A stretch of DNA of 64,000 nt, from contig NZ_SNUA01000012.1 of assembly GCF_004360225.1 (NCBI RefSeq), forward strand, positions 19,859-83,858, in the 5' to 3' direction. A program made the position numbers and the translations under genes. Positions 47,301 through 55,902 of the stretch are shown piece by piece (the stretch's first letter is position 1; every line of letters starts with the position of its first letter). The notes under the pieces were generated by a model that was not told the DNA's origin, made no database searches, and was given only the letters and a program-made list of their open reading frames with translations. Origin of the DNA: Alcanivorax sp. 24 (GTDB lineage: Bacteria; Pseudomonadota; Gammaproteobacteria; Pseudomonadales; Alcanivoracaceae).

Positions 47301-47525
47301 TCCATGGCGTTCATGCTCGGTGTGACGCCGCTGATGCTGAGCAGCGGTGCCGGCTCCGGTGCCCGTAACGCCATCGGCACCAGCGTGTTTGGCGGCATGT
47401 TCACCGCCACCGCCCTGGCTATTTTCTTCATTCCTTTGTTCTATGTGGTGGTTCGTAAGTTGTCCGGTGTGCCGTTGAACGGCAAAGGTGACCGTAACGA
47501 GCCGTCCGAGGAGATCCGCGGATGA
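44379..47525 (+). CDS. acrB: RND multidrug efflux pump (AcrB/MexB-like, HAE-1)
   Basis: This 1048-residue inner-membrane pump matches AcrB (1049) in length. It has twelve membrane helices and two large periplasmic loops. The proton-relay pair falls at Asp407 and Asp408 (LLVDDAIVV), the same numbers as E. coli Acr[13 protein letters not shown] and the late [16 protein letters not shown] are typical of HAE-1 pumps for hydrophobic drugs and solvents. The gap to acrA is 12 bp, and its end overlaps the channel gene by 4 bp. Confidence 0.96.
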   Translation: MANFFIDRPIFAWVIAIVLMMAGALAINTLPVEQYPTVAPPEVTIEATYPGASAKAVEDSVTQVIEQQMNGIDNLLYMSSTSDSSGNAQIILTFAAGTDPDIAQVQVQNKLQLATPRLPQVVQQQGVQVSKSSDTFLMVVAFNSKSGELDNAALADYVAANIQDPISRVQGVGTTQLFGTQYAMRVWLDSQKMTEFGLTAADVTQAITVQNNQITGGQIGGNPAVEGQQLSASIIVQTLLQTPEEFGRILLRVNDDGSQVRLKDVANIEFGKESYDITGRYNGTSATGLGINLATGANALDTAERVKSTLDDLSQFFPEDMQMDFPYDTTPFVEISIMEVVKTLFEGILLVFLVMYLFLQNFRATLIPTIAVPVVLLGTFAVLFAFGFSINTLTMFGMVLAIGLLVDDAIVVVENVERVMAEEGLPPREATRKSMGQITGALVGIALVLSAVFIPMAFFPGSTGAIYRQFSITIVSAMVLSVLVALILTPALCASMLKQQDASHGDKKGFFGWFNRNFDRASHGYHDKVEKILGRRGRYLLIYVAVVAVLAFTFTRLPTAFLPEEDQGIMLAQVQLPVGATQEQTIEVLKKMEYYFLEEEKDAVQSIFTVAGFSFAGRGQNSGIAFVRLRDWEDRDLGTDGIDQIIGRAMGYFGGIREAIIFALNPPSIPALGVASGFNFQLQDRAGLGHDALNQAMGQLLGQANQDPSMVQVRYNGLPDAPQYKVDVDHLKAQSMGVSIADINNTMSVAWGSTYVNDFLDRGRIKRVYVQGDAEDRMLPEDIGTWYVRNSNNQMVPFSSFATGDWQYGPQQLQRYNGVSSVNIQGNAMPGYSTGDAMTALEGLAADLPEGFGYEWTGLSYQERQSGNQAPALYALSLIVVFLCLAALYESWSIPFAVMLVVPLGVIGAVLFSLGRGLENDVFFQVGLLTTIGLSAKNAILIAEFAKDLEDQGYSLWKATLEATRMRLRPILMTSMAFMLGVTPLMLSSGAGSGARNAIGTSVFGGMFTATALAIFFIPLFYVVVRKLSGVPLNGKGDRNEPSEEIRG

Positions 47526-48979
47526 CTTTGAAGCCCGCTTCCATGGCGCTGGCCGTCGCTCTGGCCTTGAGCGGCTGTACGCTGGCGCCCAGTTATGAAC
47601 AGCCCCCGTCCCCGGTACCGGATCAGTTCCGTGAAGGCGCCGACGCCACGCAGGTCACCCTGCCCGGCTGGCGGGATTTCTTCGCCGAACCGGAACTGCA
47701 GCAACTGATCCAGACCGCCCTGGCCAACAACCGGGATCTGCGTCTGGCCATGCTGGATGTGGAAGAGTTGCGCGCCCAGTACCGGATTCAACGGGCCGAC
47801 CTGTTTCCGGATATCGGCCTCAACGGCACCGGCACCCGCCAGCGGGTGCCCGGCGACCTGAACAACACCGGCGAGAGCCAGGTGCAGAGTCAGTACGGCG
47901 CCAACGTGGGCATCTCCGCCTACGAGCTGGATCTGTTCGGCCGGGTGCGCAGTCTCAAGGACGCCGCCTTGCAGAATTATCTGGCCAGTGAAGAGGCCCA
48001 GCGCAGCGCCCATATCACGCTGGTCTCGGAAGTAGCCAACGCTTATCTGACTCTGGTGGCGGACCGTGAAAACCTGCGCATCAGCGAAGAGACCATGGAG
48101 GCCTACCGGTCCTCCCTGGACCTGACCCAGCGTCGCTTCGACCTCGGTGTCGGCTCCGAACTGGAACTGCGTCAGGCGCAGACCGCGCTGGAAACCGCCC
48201 GCGCCAATCGCGCCCGCTTCGCCCGCCTGGTGGCCCAGGACCGGAACGCCCTGGCCACCCTGGTCGGCGCGCCGCTGCCGCCGCTGCCCAACGATAATCT
48301 GGAGGAATCCGGGCTGGTGGAACTGTCGGAGGTGCCCTCCGGGCTGTCCTCCAATGTGCTGCTGGCAAGGCCGGACATCATCCGCGCGGAACATCTGCTG
48401 CGGGCGGCCAACGCCAATATCGGCGCGGCCCGGGCGGCGTTCTTCCCGAGTATTTCCCTGACCGGCACCTTTGGTACCAGCAGCGCCGAGCTGGACGGGC
48501 TGTTCGAGAGCGGGTCGCGCAGTTGGTCGTTCTCCCCCAGCATATCCCTGCCGATCTTCACTGGCGGGCGCAACCGCGCCAGCCTGGACGTGGCGGAAGT
48601 ACGCCGGGACCAGAGCGTGGCCAGCTACGAACAAACCATCCAGACCGCCTTCCAGGAGGTCTCGGATGCGCTGGTGTCCCGGGAAACCCTGCTGGAACAG
48701 GAAATCGCCCAACAGGCACTGGTGGACGCCACCCGGCGCTCACTGGAACTGTCCCAGCAACGCTACGAACTGGGCGCGGACGACTATCTGGCGGTACTGG
48801 ACGCGCAGCGCAGTCTGCTGACCGCCCGCCAGGAGCTGGTGTCCATCACGCTCAGCAAGCTTGCCAATCAGATCACCCTGTATCGGGCCCTGGGTGGCGG
48901 CTGGCTGGAGGATCAGGCCACCGTGATCAACACCGCCCCGGAGCAGGAAGACAACGACGCTTCCGGCACCCAGGGTTGA
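47522..48979 (+). CDS. Outer-membrane efflux channel (OprM/TtgC-like lipoprotein)
   Basis: This 485-residue TolC-family channel has a lipoprotein signal ([16 protein letters not shown]) and the OprM hallmark PVPDQF nearby. Two OEP repeats follow, with [17 protein letters not shown] and [18 protein letters not shown]. Length matches OprM (485). It completes the tripartite pump and overlaps the pump gene by 4 bp. A hairpin terminator follows. Confidence 0.94.
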   Translation: MTLKPASMALAVALALSGCTLAPSYEQPPSPVPDQFREGADATQVTLPGWRDFFAEPELQQLIQTALANNRDLRLAMLDVEELRAQYRIQRADLFPDIGLNGTGTRQRVPGDLNNTGESQVQSQYGANVGISAYELDLFGRVRSLKDAALQNYLASEEAQRSAHITLVSEVANAYLTLVADRENLRISEETMEAYRSSLDLTQRRFDLGVGSELELRQAQTALETARANRARFARLVAQDRNALATLVGAPLPPLPNDNLEESGLVELSEVPSGLSSNVLLARPDIIRAEHLLRAANANIGAARAAFFPSISLTGTFGTSSAELDGLFESGSRSWSFSPSISLPIFTGGRNRASLDVAEVRRDQSVASYEQTIQTAFQEVSDALVSRETLLEQEIAQQALVDATRRSLELSQQRYELGADDYLAVLDAQRSLLTARQELVSITLSKLANQITLYRALGGGWLEDQATVINTAPEQEDNDASGTQG

Positions 48980-48987
48980 GTGCATCC

Positions 48988-49016
48988 GCCCGGCGCGACC
49001 ACGCCGGGCTTCTCCT
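48988..49016 (+). terminator. Terminator of the RND operon
   Basis: GCCCGGCG (48988-48995) pairs with CGCCGGGC (49002-49009) around a six-base loop, followed by TTCTCCTTCT. It lies 9 bases after the channel stop codon. The tail is only partly T-rich. The remaining leader, 49017-49196, holds nothing assignable apart from the porin's ribosome-binding site. Confidence 0.75.
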
Positions 49017-49196
49017 TCTCCCACCTCCCCCCTCTCTTCGTTCTAGTTCCCGACCCCACACCCGCGCACGACTTTCGTGCCCCCCAACAGGTCTTCCCGG
49101 TCTTAAGACGCCTTCCCGACCAAAGCGGGATTCGCCGTCGCCAGCCTCTTTCCATACTGCCCGCTCCGAACGACGCAAAAAAACATGGAGCGAACC

Positions 49197-50354
49197 ATGC
49201 ACAACAACAAAAGGCTACCTCTCATCTGTGCTCTGCTGGCATCGTTTGCCAGTACCGCCGCGCAGGCGGAAATCAAGCTCTACGATGATAATCAGACTAC
49301 TTTCTCCACCGATGGCTATATCAACGCCTTTTACGTAAACAACGACGTGGACCGCCCTGGCGACCAGTTCGACCGGCGCCAGTCCCGGGTAAAGATGGGG
49401 TTTCTGCCGAACTGGATCGGCTTCAATGTGTCCCGCCAGGCCGGCGACCTGAAACTCGGCGCCCGGTCCTCGTTCTGGGTCACCATCAATGACAGTGAAA
49501 CCAACGGTACCGAAACCGGCATCGACGTGCGGCAGTTCTACGGCACCATCGACGGCGGCTGGGGTCAGGTGTTGATCGGTAAGGACTTTGGTCTGTTCGC
49601 CCGTTCCAATATTCTGCGCGACGAACTGTTGTCGGGTTTCGGCCAGGCCAGCGATACCCTCGGCCTGATGGACGGCGGCGGCGTGTCCTTTGGCAATATC
49701 GGCACCGGCTACCCCTACCCCTTCCCCAGCGCCCAGATCACTTACCGCAGTCCCCAACAACATGCCTTGAAAGTCGCCGTGGGCGTTCTCGATCCCTATG
49801 ACAGCAACGACGTCGGCGGCACCGGCAAGGCCTATCAATCGGCACCGCGTTTCGAAACCGAAGTGAGCTACCAGACCAGCCTCGGCGCCACCGAACTGTA
49901 TGCCTGGATCAACGGCGCTTATCAGACCTCGGAAAACACCGACAGTACCATTGAGGATGTGACCTCACGGGGATTGGGTTACGGCGTTCAGGCCAAACTC
50001 GGCGGTACCTCCATCACCGCGTCGGGCTTCGATGCGGAGGGCATGCATCCCTTGTTCTCCAACAACCTCGGCCAGGCCAACCTGAGGGAGATCGACAGCA
50101 AGGGGTACCTGCTCCAGTTCGGCCAGCAGATCGATAAATTCCGGCTGGCGCTGTCCTATGGCCGTAGCGAGGACGACGGCAATCTGCTCGGCGGTGAAGC
50201 CGACTATGAGAACAAAGCCGTTCTGCTCAGCTACGCGGTCAACGACAGCCTGAAACTGCTGGGTAATTTCAGCCGCTTCGAAATCGATGACAAGCAGGCC
50301 GGCGAGATTGAATCCACCGACACTCTGGCAGTGGGGGCCGCACTCTCCTGGTAG
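49197..50354 (+). CDS. Outer-membrane porin
   Basis: This 385-residue porin starts at 49197 (MHNNKRLPLICALLASFAS) with GGAG about 6 bases upstream. The signal peptide ends near AQAE. A beta-barrel with alternating residues and DGYINAFYV, DVRQFYGTIDGGWGQVLIG and the terminal aromatic of AALSW follows. It resembles gram-negative trimeric porins of the Porin_4 type. Solute preference cannot be read. A strong terminator follows, so it is monocistronic. Confidence 0.88.
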   Translation: MHNNKRLPLICALLASFASTAAQAEIKLYDDNQTTFSTDGYINAFYVNNDVDRPGDQFDRRQSRVKMGFLPNWIGFNVSRQAGDLKLGARSSFWVTINDSETNGTETGIDVRQFYGTIDGGWGQVLIGKDFGLFARSNILRDELLSGFGQASDTLGLMDGGGVSFGNIGTGYPYPFPSAQITYRSPQQHALKVAVGVLDPYDSNDVGGTGKAYQSAPRFETEVSYQTSLGATELYAWINGAYQTSENTDSTIEDVTSRGLGYGVQAKLGGTSITASGFDAEGMHPLFSNNLGQANLREIDSKGYLLQFGQQIDKFRLALSYGRSEDDGNLLGGEADYENKAVLLSYAVNDSLKLLGNFSRFEIDDKQAGEIESTDTLAVGAALSW

Positions 50355-50388
50355 ATCCGCCGAGCGGATCCATTCCACTGTGCCATTT

Positions 50389-50413
50389 GGCCGCCCCTGG
50401 GGCGGCCTTTTTT
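50389..50413 (+). terminator. Rho-independent terminator after the porin
   Basis: GGCCGCCCC (50389-50397) pairs with GGGGCGGCC (50399-50407) around a minimal loop, followed by six T. It lies 35 bases past the porin stop codon. It is a textbook intrinsic terminator. Confidence 0.93.
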
Positions 50414-50436
50414 ATCAGCGCCGTTGATATGAACTC

Positions 50437-50617
50437 AGAGGCAGCTACAAGGCCGCCGTGGGAGCCACGCCTGCTGACAAATTCCGCTCAGGATATTCGC
50501 TTGCGAGCAAGCTTCCCACAGCAGCCCTGTAGTAAAGCTGTGGGAGACCAGCTTGCTGGCGAATCGGCCCTTCCGGCGTTGGATATCCGCTTGCAAACAA
50601 ACTTCCCACAGCGGCTT
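50437..50617. repeat. REPIN cluster (one full hairpin and two partial)
   Basis: A central hairpin (about 50494-50563) with TTCGCTTGCGAGCAAGCTTC, CCACAGC and GGGAGACCAGCTTGCTGGCG is flanked by partial copies at each end. It lies between the convergent porin and alcohol dehydrogenase genes, like the three large arrays. Confidence 0.85.
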
Positions 50618-50622
50618 CCTGC

Positions 50623-51606
50623 TCAAGGCACCAACACCGCCGCGCCGTTGAGGCGGCCGGCACGCAGGTCGTCCAGCGCTTCGTTCGCCTCATCCAACCG
50701 ATAGACCCGGGTCGCCACCTCGATGCCGGCCTGCGACGCAAGGTGCAAGAACTGCTCGCCATCTTCCCGGGTCAGGTTGGCGACGGAACGGATCACCCGT
50801 TCGCCCCACAGATCGGCATAGGGGAACGCCGGGATATCACTCATATGAATGCCGCCGCAGACCACCACACCGCCTTTGCGCACGGCGCGCAACGCCACCG
50901 GCACCAACGCGCCCACCGGAGCGAATAGAATGGCCGCGTCCAGTTCCACCGGCGGCGCCTGATCCGACCCACCGGCCCAACTCGCCCCCATTTCCAGCGC
51001 GAACGCCTGCGCGGTACTGTCTCCAGGACGGGTGAATGCGTAGACCTCGCGCCCCTGCCAACAAGCCAGTTGGGTGAGAATGTGCGCCGCCGCGCCAAAA
51101 CCGTAGAGGCCCAGGCGCGGCGCCTCCCCGGCCATCCGATAGGAGCGGTAACCGATCAGACCAGCGCACATCAACGGCGCCAGGCTGACGGCGTCAGACT
51201 CTTCCGGTAGGGCAAAGGCATAGTCCTGCGAGGCCACGCAGTGTTCCGCGTAACCACCATCCAGGGTGTAGCCGGTAAATCCGGGGGCCTCACACAGGTT
51301 TTCCTGGCCGGCCAGGCAATAGCGGCATTGCCCGCAGCTATGCCCGAGCCACGGGAGACCAACGCGCTGCCCGAGGGAGAAGCGGCTTGAGCCGGGCCCC
51401 AGTTCCACCACCCGGCCAACAATTTCATGACCGGGAATCAGAGGAAGCTTGACGTCCTCCAACTCGCCGTCCACCACGTGCAGATCGGTGCGGCAGACCC
51501 CACAGGCTTCGACCTGAAGGCGCAGCTCGCCGGGGCCGGGACGGGCTGCCGGGCAATCGATCAATTCAAGCGGCTCGCCGATCTTTCGCAAGCTCATGGC
51601 TCGCAT
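50623..51606 (-). CDS. Zinc-dependent alcohol dehydrogenase (AdhA-like MDR)
   Basis: This 327-residue medium-chain dehydrogenase starts at 51606 (MRAMSLRKIG) with GGAGG upstream. The catalytic-zinc cysteine is in ACGVCRTDLHV, GHE follows in PGHEIVGRV, and a structural-zinc cluster lies in CGQCRYCLAGQENLC. YGFGAAAHI is a modified nucleotide-binding loop. It would oxidise short alcohols or reduce aldehydes with NAD(H). A perfect FNR/ANR site precedes it, suggesting use under low oxygen, in contrast to the quinoprotein system next door. Confidence 0.9.
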   Translation of the reverse strand: MRAMSLRKIGEPLELIDCPAARPGPGELRLQVEACGVCRTDLHVVDGELEDVKLPLIPGHEIVGRVVELGPGSSRFSLGQRVGLPWLGHSCGQCRYCLAGQENLCEAPGFTGYTLDGGYAEHCVASQDYAFALPEESDAVSLAPLMCAGLIGYRSYRMAGEAPRLGLYGFGAAAHILTQLACWQGREVYAFTRPGDSTAQAFALEMGASWAGGSDQAPPVELDAAILFAPVGALVPVALRAVRKGGVVVCGGIHMSDIPAFPYADLWGERVIRSVANLTREDGEQFLHLASQAGIEVATRVYRLDEANEALDDLRAGRLNGAAVLVP

Positions 51607-51639
51607 GGGAACCTCCGCTGTTGTTGGAATAGCGCACCC

Positions 51640-51681
51640 ATGATCCAGTGTAGTGCAAGCGGGAGCCTTGATCGCAATCAA
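51640..51681 (-). promoter_or_regulatory. FNR/ANR box and promoter of the alcohol dehydrogenase gene
   Basis: TTGAT-4-ATCAA (51668-51681) is a perfect FNR/ANR consensus. On the minus strand, 22 bases after it lies GATCAT (51645-51640), a 4-of-6 match to a -10 hexamer at exactly the class II spacing. It implies a leader of about 27 nt before the ATG at 51606. Confidence 0.75.
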
Positions 51682-51778
51682 GCAACGGAGAGGGAGGATG
51701 GACAGGGAAAGCAGCGGGACCGGCGGAGAGGTCGGGAGAACATTTCCCCTCCTGCTTCCGCCGGTTTATCCATTGGCT

Positions 51779-53299
51779 TCAGAAGAAGCCAAGCGGGTTT
51801 ACGTCGTAGCTGACCAGAAGGTTCTTGGTCTGCTGGTAGTGGTCCAGGATCATCTTGTGGGTTTCCCGGCCGATACCGGATTTCTTGTAACCGCCAAAGG
51901 CGGCGTGGGCCGGGTAGGCGTGATAGCAGTTGGTCCAGACCCGGCCGGCCTGAATACCGCGGCCCATGCGGAACGCCACATTGATATCCCGGCTCCATAC
52001 CCCGGCACCAAGACCGAACTCGGTATCGTTGGCGATTTCCAGTGCTTCCGCCTCGTCCTTGAAGGTGGTCACCGCCACCACCGGGCCGAAGATCTCCTCC
52101 TGGAACACCCGCATCTTGTTGTGGCCCTTGAGCAGCGTCGGTTGAATGTAGAAACCGTCACCGTGTTCACCGGCCAGAGACTCACGGTCACCACCGGACA
52201 GGAACTCAGCACCTTCGCTACGGGCCACTTCCATGTAGGACATGATCTTGTCGAACTGCTCCTGGGAAGCCTGAGCACCGACCTGGGTCTCGGTATCCAG
52301 CGGGTTGCCGCGCTTGATGGTGGCGATGCGTGCCACTACCCGTTCCATGAAGTCGTCGTACATGCTTTCCTGAATCAGCGCCCGGGACGGGCAGGTGCAG
52401 ACCTCTCCCTGATTGAAGAACGCCAGCACCAGCCCTTCCACCGCTTTGTCGATGAACTCCGGCTCGGCATTGAGAATGTCGGCGAAGTAAATGTTGGGCG
52501 ATTTGCCGCCCAGCTCCACGGTGGAGGGGATGATGTTCTCCGCGGCGCATTTGAGGATGTGCGAGCCCACCGGGGTGGAACCGGTGAAGGCGATCTTGGC
52601 GATGCGTTTGCTGGTGGCCAGGGCCTGGCCGGCTTCGTCGCCGAAACCGTTGACCACGTTCACCACGCCGGCCGGCAACAAATCACCGATCAGTTCCATC
52701 ACCTTGAGGATCGATACCGGGGTCTGCTCCGCCGGTTTCAACACCACGCAGTTGCCCGCCGCCAACGCCGGCGCCAGTTTCCAGGCGGCCATCAAGATCG
52801 GGAAATTCCAGGGGATGATCTGCCCGACCACACCCAACGGTTCATGGAAATGGTAGGCCACTGTGTTGGCGTCGATATCCGCGAGGGTCCCTTCCTGGGC
52901 GCGAATACAACCGGCGAAATAGCGGAAGTGATCCACCGTCAGGGGAATATCGGCGTTGAGGGTTTCACGCACCGCCTTGCCGTTATCCCAGGTTTCCGCC
53001 ACGGCCAGGGATTCCAGGCTGCCTTCGATCCGGTCGGCGATTTTCAGCAGCAGATTGGCGCGCTCGGCCACCGAGGTGCGTGCCCAGCCTGGCGCGGCAC
53101 GGTGAGCGGCATCCAGTGCCAGATCAATGTCTTCGGCGGAAGAACGGGGCACCTGACAGAACACCTTGCCATTGACCGGACTGATGTTGTCGAAGTACTG
53201 GCCCTTAACAGGAGCCACCCACTCACCGCCAATGTAGTTTTGGTAGCGCTCTTTGAAGGAGACCAGGGCGCCCTGACTACCGGGATTGTCGTAAATCAT
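51779..53299 (-). CDS. exaC: NAD-dependent aldehyde dehydrogenase (ExaC/AldB-like)
   Basis: This 506-residue ALDH, the same length as Pseudomonas ExaC, starts at 53299 ([13 protein letters not shown]) with GAGGAAG upstream. [28 protein letters not shown], the catalytic ELGGKSPN glutamate and [11 protein letters not shown] with catalytic cysteine near 301 are present. It oxidises acetaldehyde and related aldehydes made by the quinoprotein. A TACCAAGG-type site lies upstream, as for the quinoprotein gene. Confidence 0.94.
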   Translation of the reverse strand: MIYDNPGSQGALVSFKERYQNYIGGEWVAPVKGQYFDNISPVNGKVFCQVPRSSAEDIDLALDAAHRAAPGWARTSVAERANLLLKIADRIEGSLESLAVAETWDNGKAVRETLNADIPLTVDHFRYFAGCIRAQEGTLADIDANTVAYHFHEPLGVVGQIIPWNFPILMAAWKLAPALAAGNCVVLKPAEQTPVSILKVMELIGDLLPAGVVNVVNGFGDEAGQALATSKRIAKIAFTGSTPVGSHILKCAAENIIPSTVELGGKSPNIYFADILNAEPEFIDKAVEGLVLAFFNQGEVCTCPSRALIQESMYDDFMERVVARIATIKRGNPLDTETQVGAQASQEQFDKIMSYMEVARSEGAEFLSGGDRESLAGEHGDGFYIQPTLLKGHNKMRVFQEEIFGPVVAVTTFKDEAEALEIANDTEFGLGAGVWSRDINVAFRMGRGIQAGRVWTNCYHAYPAHAAFGGYKKSGIGRETHKMILDHYQQTKNLLVSYDVNPLGFF

Positions 53300-53378
53300 A
53301 GCCGTACTTCCTCGCTTTTTTATGCTGATCCTGAGTGTCTCCGCCACACTCTCGGGCGGACTGTCTGGATATTCAGAT

Positions 53379-53421
53379 TAGTGCCGGGCCGGTAGCGCCC
53401 GCATGCTACCAAGGTACTAAT
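53379..53421. promoter_or_regulatory. Paired operator sites upstream of exaC
   Basis: ATTAGTGCC...GGTAGC at 53379-53398 and its inverted relative GCTACCAAGGTACTAAT at 53405-53421 form a large dyad about 80-120 bp before the exaC start. The octamer TACCAAGG at 53407 also occurs, in either orientation, at 55760 and 63169 in promoter regions of the same gene set. A LuxR-type regulator of quinoprotein genes is a likely binder (inference). Confidence 0.55.
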
Positions 53422-53428
53422 TCGGCCC

Positions 53429-54412
53429 TTATTTGGTCGTATCCGGATCCGCCCACAACAGCGCTTCCTCGTAGTCGGCGTAGAAATGGCTGACACTGCG
53501 GGTCAGCTCGTAACGCACCAGCGCCATGTCGGCGAAGCGTTCCGGCAACGGCGCCTGAATCACTTCGTTGCGGGTGGCGCCGCTGGCCGCCCCATTGGTG
53601 AGGCGTCGATCCAGCCAATCCAGGTAGTCGAGTGTCTCGACCACCGGGGACTCATCCTTGGCCGCCGGGCCATGGCCTGGCACCAGGACGTCAAACCGCA
53701 GCGCGCGCACTTGCCGGAGTTGTTCCCGCCAGATTCCGATCCCGGGGGAATGAGGAGTGGTCGGCGCCCGGTGGTGAAACACCAGATCGCCGGTGAACAA
53801 CACCCCGGTGGCCGGATCAAGCACCACCAGGTCGGCGCCGGAATGACCGCTGAAGGCAAACAGTCGCAATGGGTAGTCACCGAAACGGGATTCCCCTGCC
53901 TCCAGGGCGCGGGTCGGCAAGGCGGTTTCCGTACCTCGCACGGCGTCACCCAGCCGTTGATAGAGTGTGGTGCGGAAGCTGTCGGCGTCCCGTTTCAGCG
54001 CGGCTATGGTGGCCGGCAACGCGGAAATCTCCGCACCCTCGAAGGCCTGATTGCCGAACACATGATCCGGGTGATGATGGGTGTTGATGACCCAGCGCAC
54101 CGGCTGGTCGGTGACCGTGGCGATGGCCGCCCGCAACGCCCGGCCGTAACTCAGTGTGCTGCCGGTATCGATAACGATGACGCCGTCACCGGTGGCGATG
54201 AACGCGGCATTGGCGATATCACCGCCGTTGTCCTCGGAGAGCTCCTCGCGCCGTCCTTGCACCATCCAGGTGCGCTCCGCCACGGCCACTGGCTTGAGAT
54301 GATAGTCGAAGGCCGGCGCCGGGCCGGCGAACAGCGCCAGGCCGACGGACAGCACGGCCTTCACCAACCACGAACGCGTTGCACCGTCAGGGGATGACAT
54401 GATCAAACTCAT
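53429..54412 (-). CDS. MBL-fold quinoprotein relay zinc metallohydrolase
   Basis: This 327-residue exported MBL-fold protein has a hydrophobic signal ending near AGPAPAFDY, the metal motif THHHPDHVFG and later FSGHSGADL, FTGDLVFHHRAP and LVPGHGP. It matches the zinc metallohydrolase found with PQQ dehydrogenases and SoxYZ-like carriers; its reaction is not known. The start at 54412 overlaps the carrier gene by 26 bp; an ATG at 54400 is equally possible. Confidence 0.87.
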   Translation of the reverse strand: MSLIMSSPDGATRSWLVKAVLSVGLALFAGPAPAFDYHLKPVAVAERTWMVQGRREELSEDNGGDIANAAFIATGDGVIVIDTGSTLSYGRALRAAIATVTDQPVRWVINTHHHPDHVFGNQAFEGAEISALPATIAALKRDADSFRTTLYQRLGDAVRGTETALPTRALEAGESRFGDYPLRLFAFSGHSGADLVVLDPATGVLFTGDLVFHHRAPTTPHSPGIGIWREQLRQVRALRFDVLVPGHGPAAKDESPVVETLDYLDWLDRRLTNGAASGATRNEVIQAPLPERFADMALVRYELTRSVSHFYADYEEALLWADPDTTK

Positions 54413-55157
54413 TACCGTTGTTGTCCCGGGCCTGGAACCGATAGGCGGTGCCGGCATCGCCCTTGAGGGTCAGCGCCAGTTCCGGGTTCTCACTGACCGA
54501 AGCCTGCCATGTCATGCTTGCCACCGGCTCGTCGCCGTGAACAAACGCCACCTGCTCCACATAAAACGGCCGTGTGCTCGGAATCAGACCACTGTCCATG
54601 GGGTGAGAGAGCTTTACCCGTACCCGGCTGCCCGACTCATGCCCGAAACGCCGGGCCTTGATCCTGCCGAAGTCCTTCGACCAGTTGTCCTCGGTCTTGG
54701 CGATACCCGGTGTAGTGCAGCCGCCGCCCTCGCCTTCGATACGGGTACTGCCGACGTGCCAGACGCCATCACTGAGCACCGCCACCCGCACCGCCGAGGA
54801 CTGCTCCAGACGCACATTGATGGAAAGACGGCCCAGGCCGTCACTCAAGGGCCGATAGTCGAACACCAGCGGGATCGGGTTCAGCTCCACCCACAACAGC
54901 ATGCGCTGAAAGCGGCCATTGAAGTCCGAGGCGTCCACATCGATGGGAACCTGCCCGGAATCCTCGGCGAACGCCGGCGCCTGGATACCGACCCGCGAAT
55001 CAAAACGCACCGGTGTATCGCCAAGAAAACGCTCACGATAGCGTTCCCACATGAACGACCCCAGCGGGTCTTCCCGTGCTTCCTCGGCCACGCTCCAGGG
55101 TGCGCCAAGCAGTATCAGCACCGCCAGTAGCGGTTTCAGGTAACCGGCCATGGCCAC
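54387..55157 (-). CDS. Quinoprotein-associated SoxYZ-like carrier protein
   Basis: This 256-residue periplasmic protein has a signal peptide (LLAVLILLGAPWSVAEE), a SoxY-like domain ending in GEGGGCTTPG (about 145-154, with the swinging-arm cysteine) and a SoxZ-like domain. In sulfur oxidation SoxYZ carries intermediates on that cysteine. The fused form accompanies PQQ alcohol dehydrogenases, and its cargo is undefined. It lies between cytochrome c and MBL genes in one operon. Confidence 0.88.
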   Translation of the reverse strand: MAMAGYLKPLLAVLILLGAPWSVAEEAREDPLGSFMWERYRERFLGDTPVRFDSRVGIQAPAFAEDSGQVPIDVDASDFNGRFQRMLLWVELNPIPLVFDYRPLSDGLGRLSINVRLEQSSAVRVAVLSDGVWHVGSTRIEGEGGGCTTPGIAKTEDNWSKDFGRIKARRFGHESGSRVRVKLSHPMDSGLIPSTRPFYVEQVAFVHGDEPVASMTWQASVSENPELALTLKGDAGTAYRFQARDNNGNEFDHVIP

Positions 55158-55180
55158 CCCTCCTTTTGCTCAGCGGCCGC

Positions 55181-55624
55181 TTAATTGCCGCCGGTGGTTT
55201 CCAGGCTGACGGTTTCCAGCCAGGTGCGGATCGCCCACAGCGCTTCCTGGCTGAGGTAATTGGCCATCGGCGGCATCAGCACCCGGCCATCACGGCTGGC
55301 ACCATTGACCACCCGCTCCTTGTACCATTCGTCACCGTAATCTCCGTTTTCCAGTTCGCGCAGATCCGGGGCAATACCGCCGGATTTGGCTTCCAGGCCA
55401 TGGCAGGCGGCGCAGTTCTGGTTATAGGCGGACTCCCCCACTTCCACCGCCAGATCGTGTTGCGGATGCGATTCGCGGTAAGGGTTGGTGTCGCGCCATT
55501 CCTCGCCCAGTTCTTCCAGGCCTCGGGTGTTGACCGACTGCGGCGTGACGTTGCCGTGTCCCCAGGCCAGACCGGCCAGGGACAACAGGGAGGTAATGAT
55601 GAGAATAACTTTTGTTCTGGTCAT
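55181..55624 (-). CDS. pedF: Cytochrome c-550 (PedF/ExaB-like)
   Basis: This 147-residue periplasmic cytochrome has a signal peptide ending at AWGHG, one heme motif CAACH (near 71-75) and a distal methionine in LMPPMANYL. It fits the c-550 that takes electrons from the quinoprotein ethanol dehydrogenase. It is transcribed divergently from exaA with a shared 279-bp promoter region and leads the SoxYZ-like/MBL operon. Confidence 0.93.
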   Translation of the reverse strand: MTRTKVILIITSLLSLAGLAWGHGNVTPQSVNTRGLEELGEEWRDTNPYRESHPQHDLAVEVGESAYNQNCAACHGLEAKSGGIAPDLRELENGDYGDEWYKERVVNGASRDGRVLMPPMANYLSQEALWAIRTWLETVSLETTGGN

Positions 55625-55735
55625 CGTCGGGGTCCTTCAAATCGGGGATTGCAATACGGCGGTAAAGCGTGAAGACAACTCCAGGACTTCACGCCGTATT
55701 TCAATCTAGCGGCCCGCTCTCCATCGACCTACTCG

Positions 55736-55772
55736 TCCTTGGACCAAACCTGTCTACATCCTTGGTACTAGA
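55736..55772. promoter_or_regulatory. Repeat sites in the pedF-exaA divergent promoter
   Basis: Two direct TCCTTGG copies (55736-55742 and 55759-55765) are 23 bp apart, about two helical turns. The second is part of CCTTGGTACTAG, which matches the exaC-upstream site in the opposite direction. The location between the divergent genes would allow joint activation. Confidence 0.55.
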
Positions 55773-55902
55773 CCCAATTGGCTAGATTTCTCGGCCTGCT
55801 GTCGGTAGCGGCCAAGCTCGCCCTCGGGGACTCTGATGCTGTCTTCATTCGCAGCGGGGCGGGAACACTCCGCGACCGATACCAACAAGCCGAGGAACAG
55901 GT

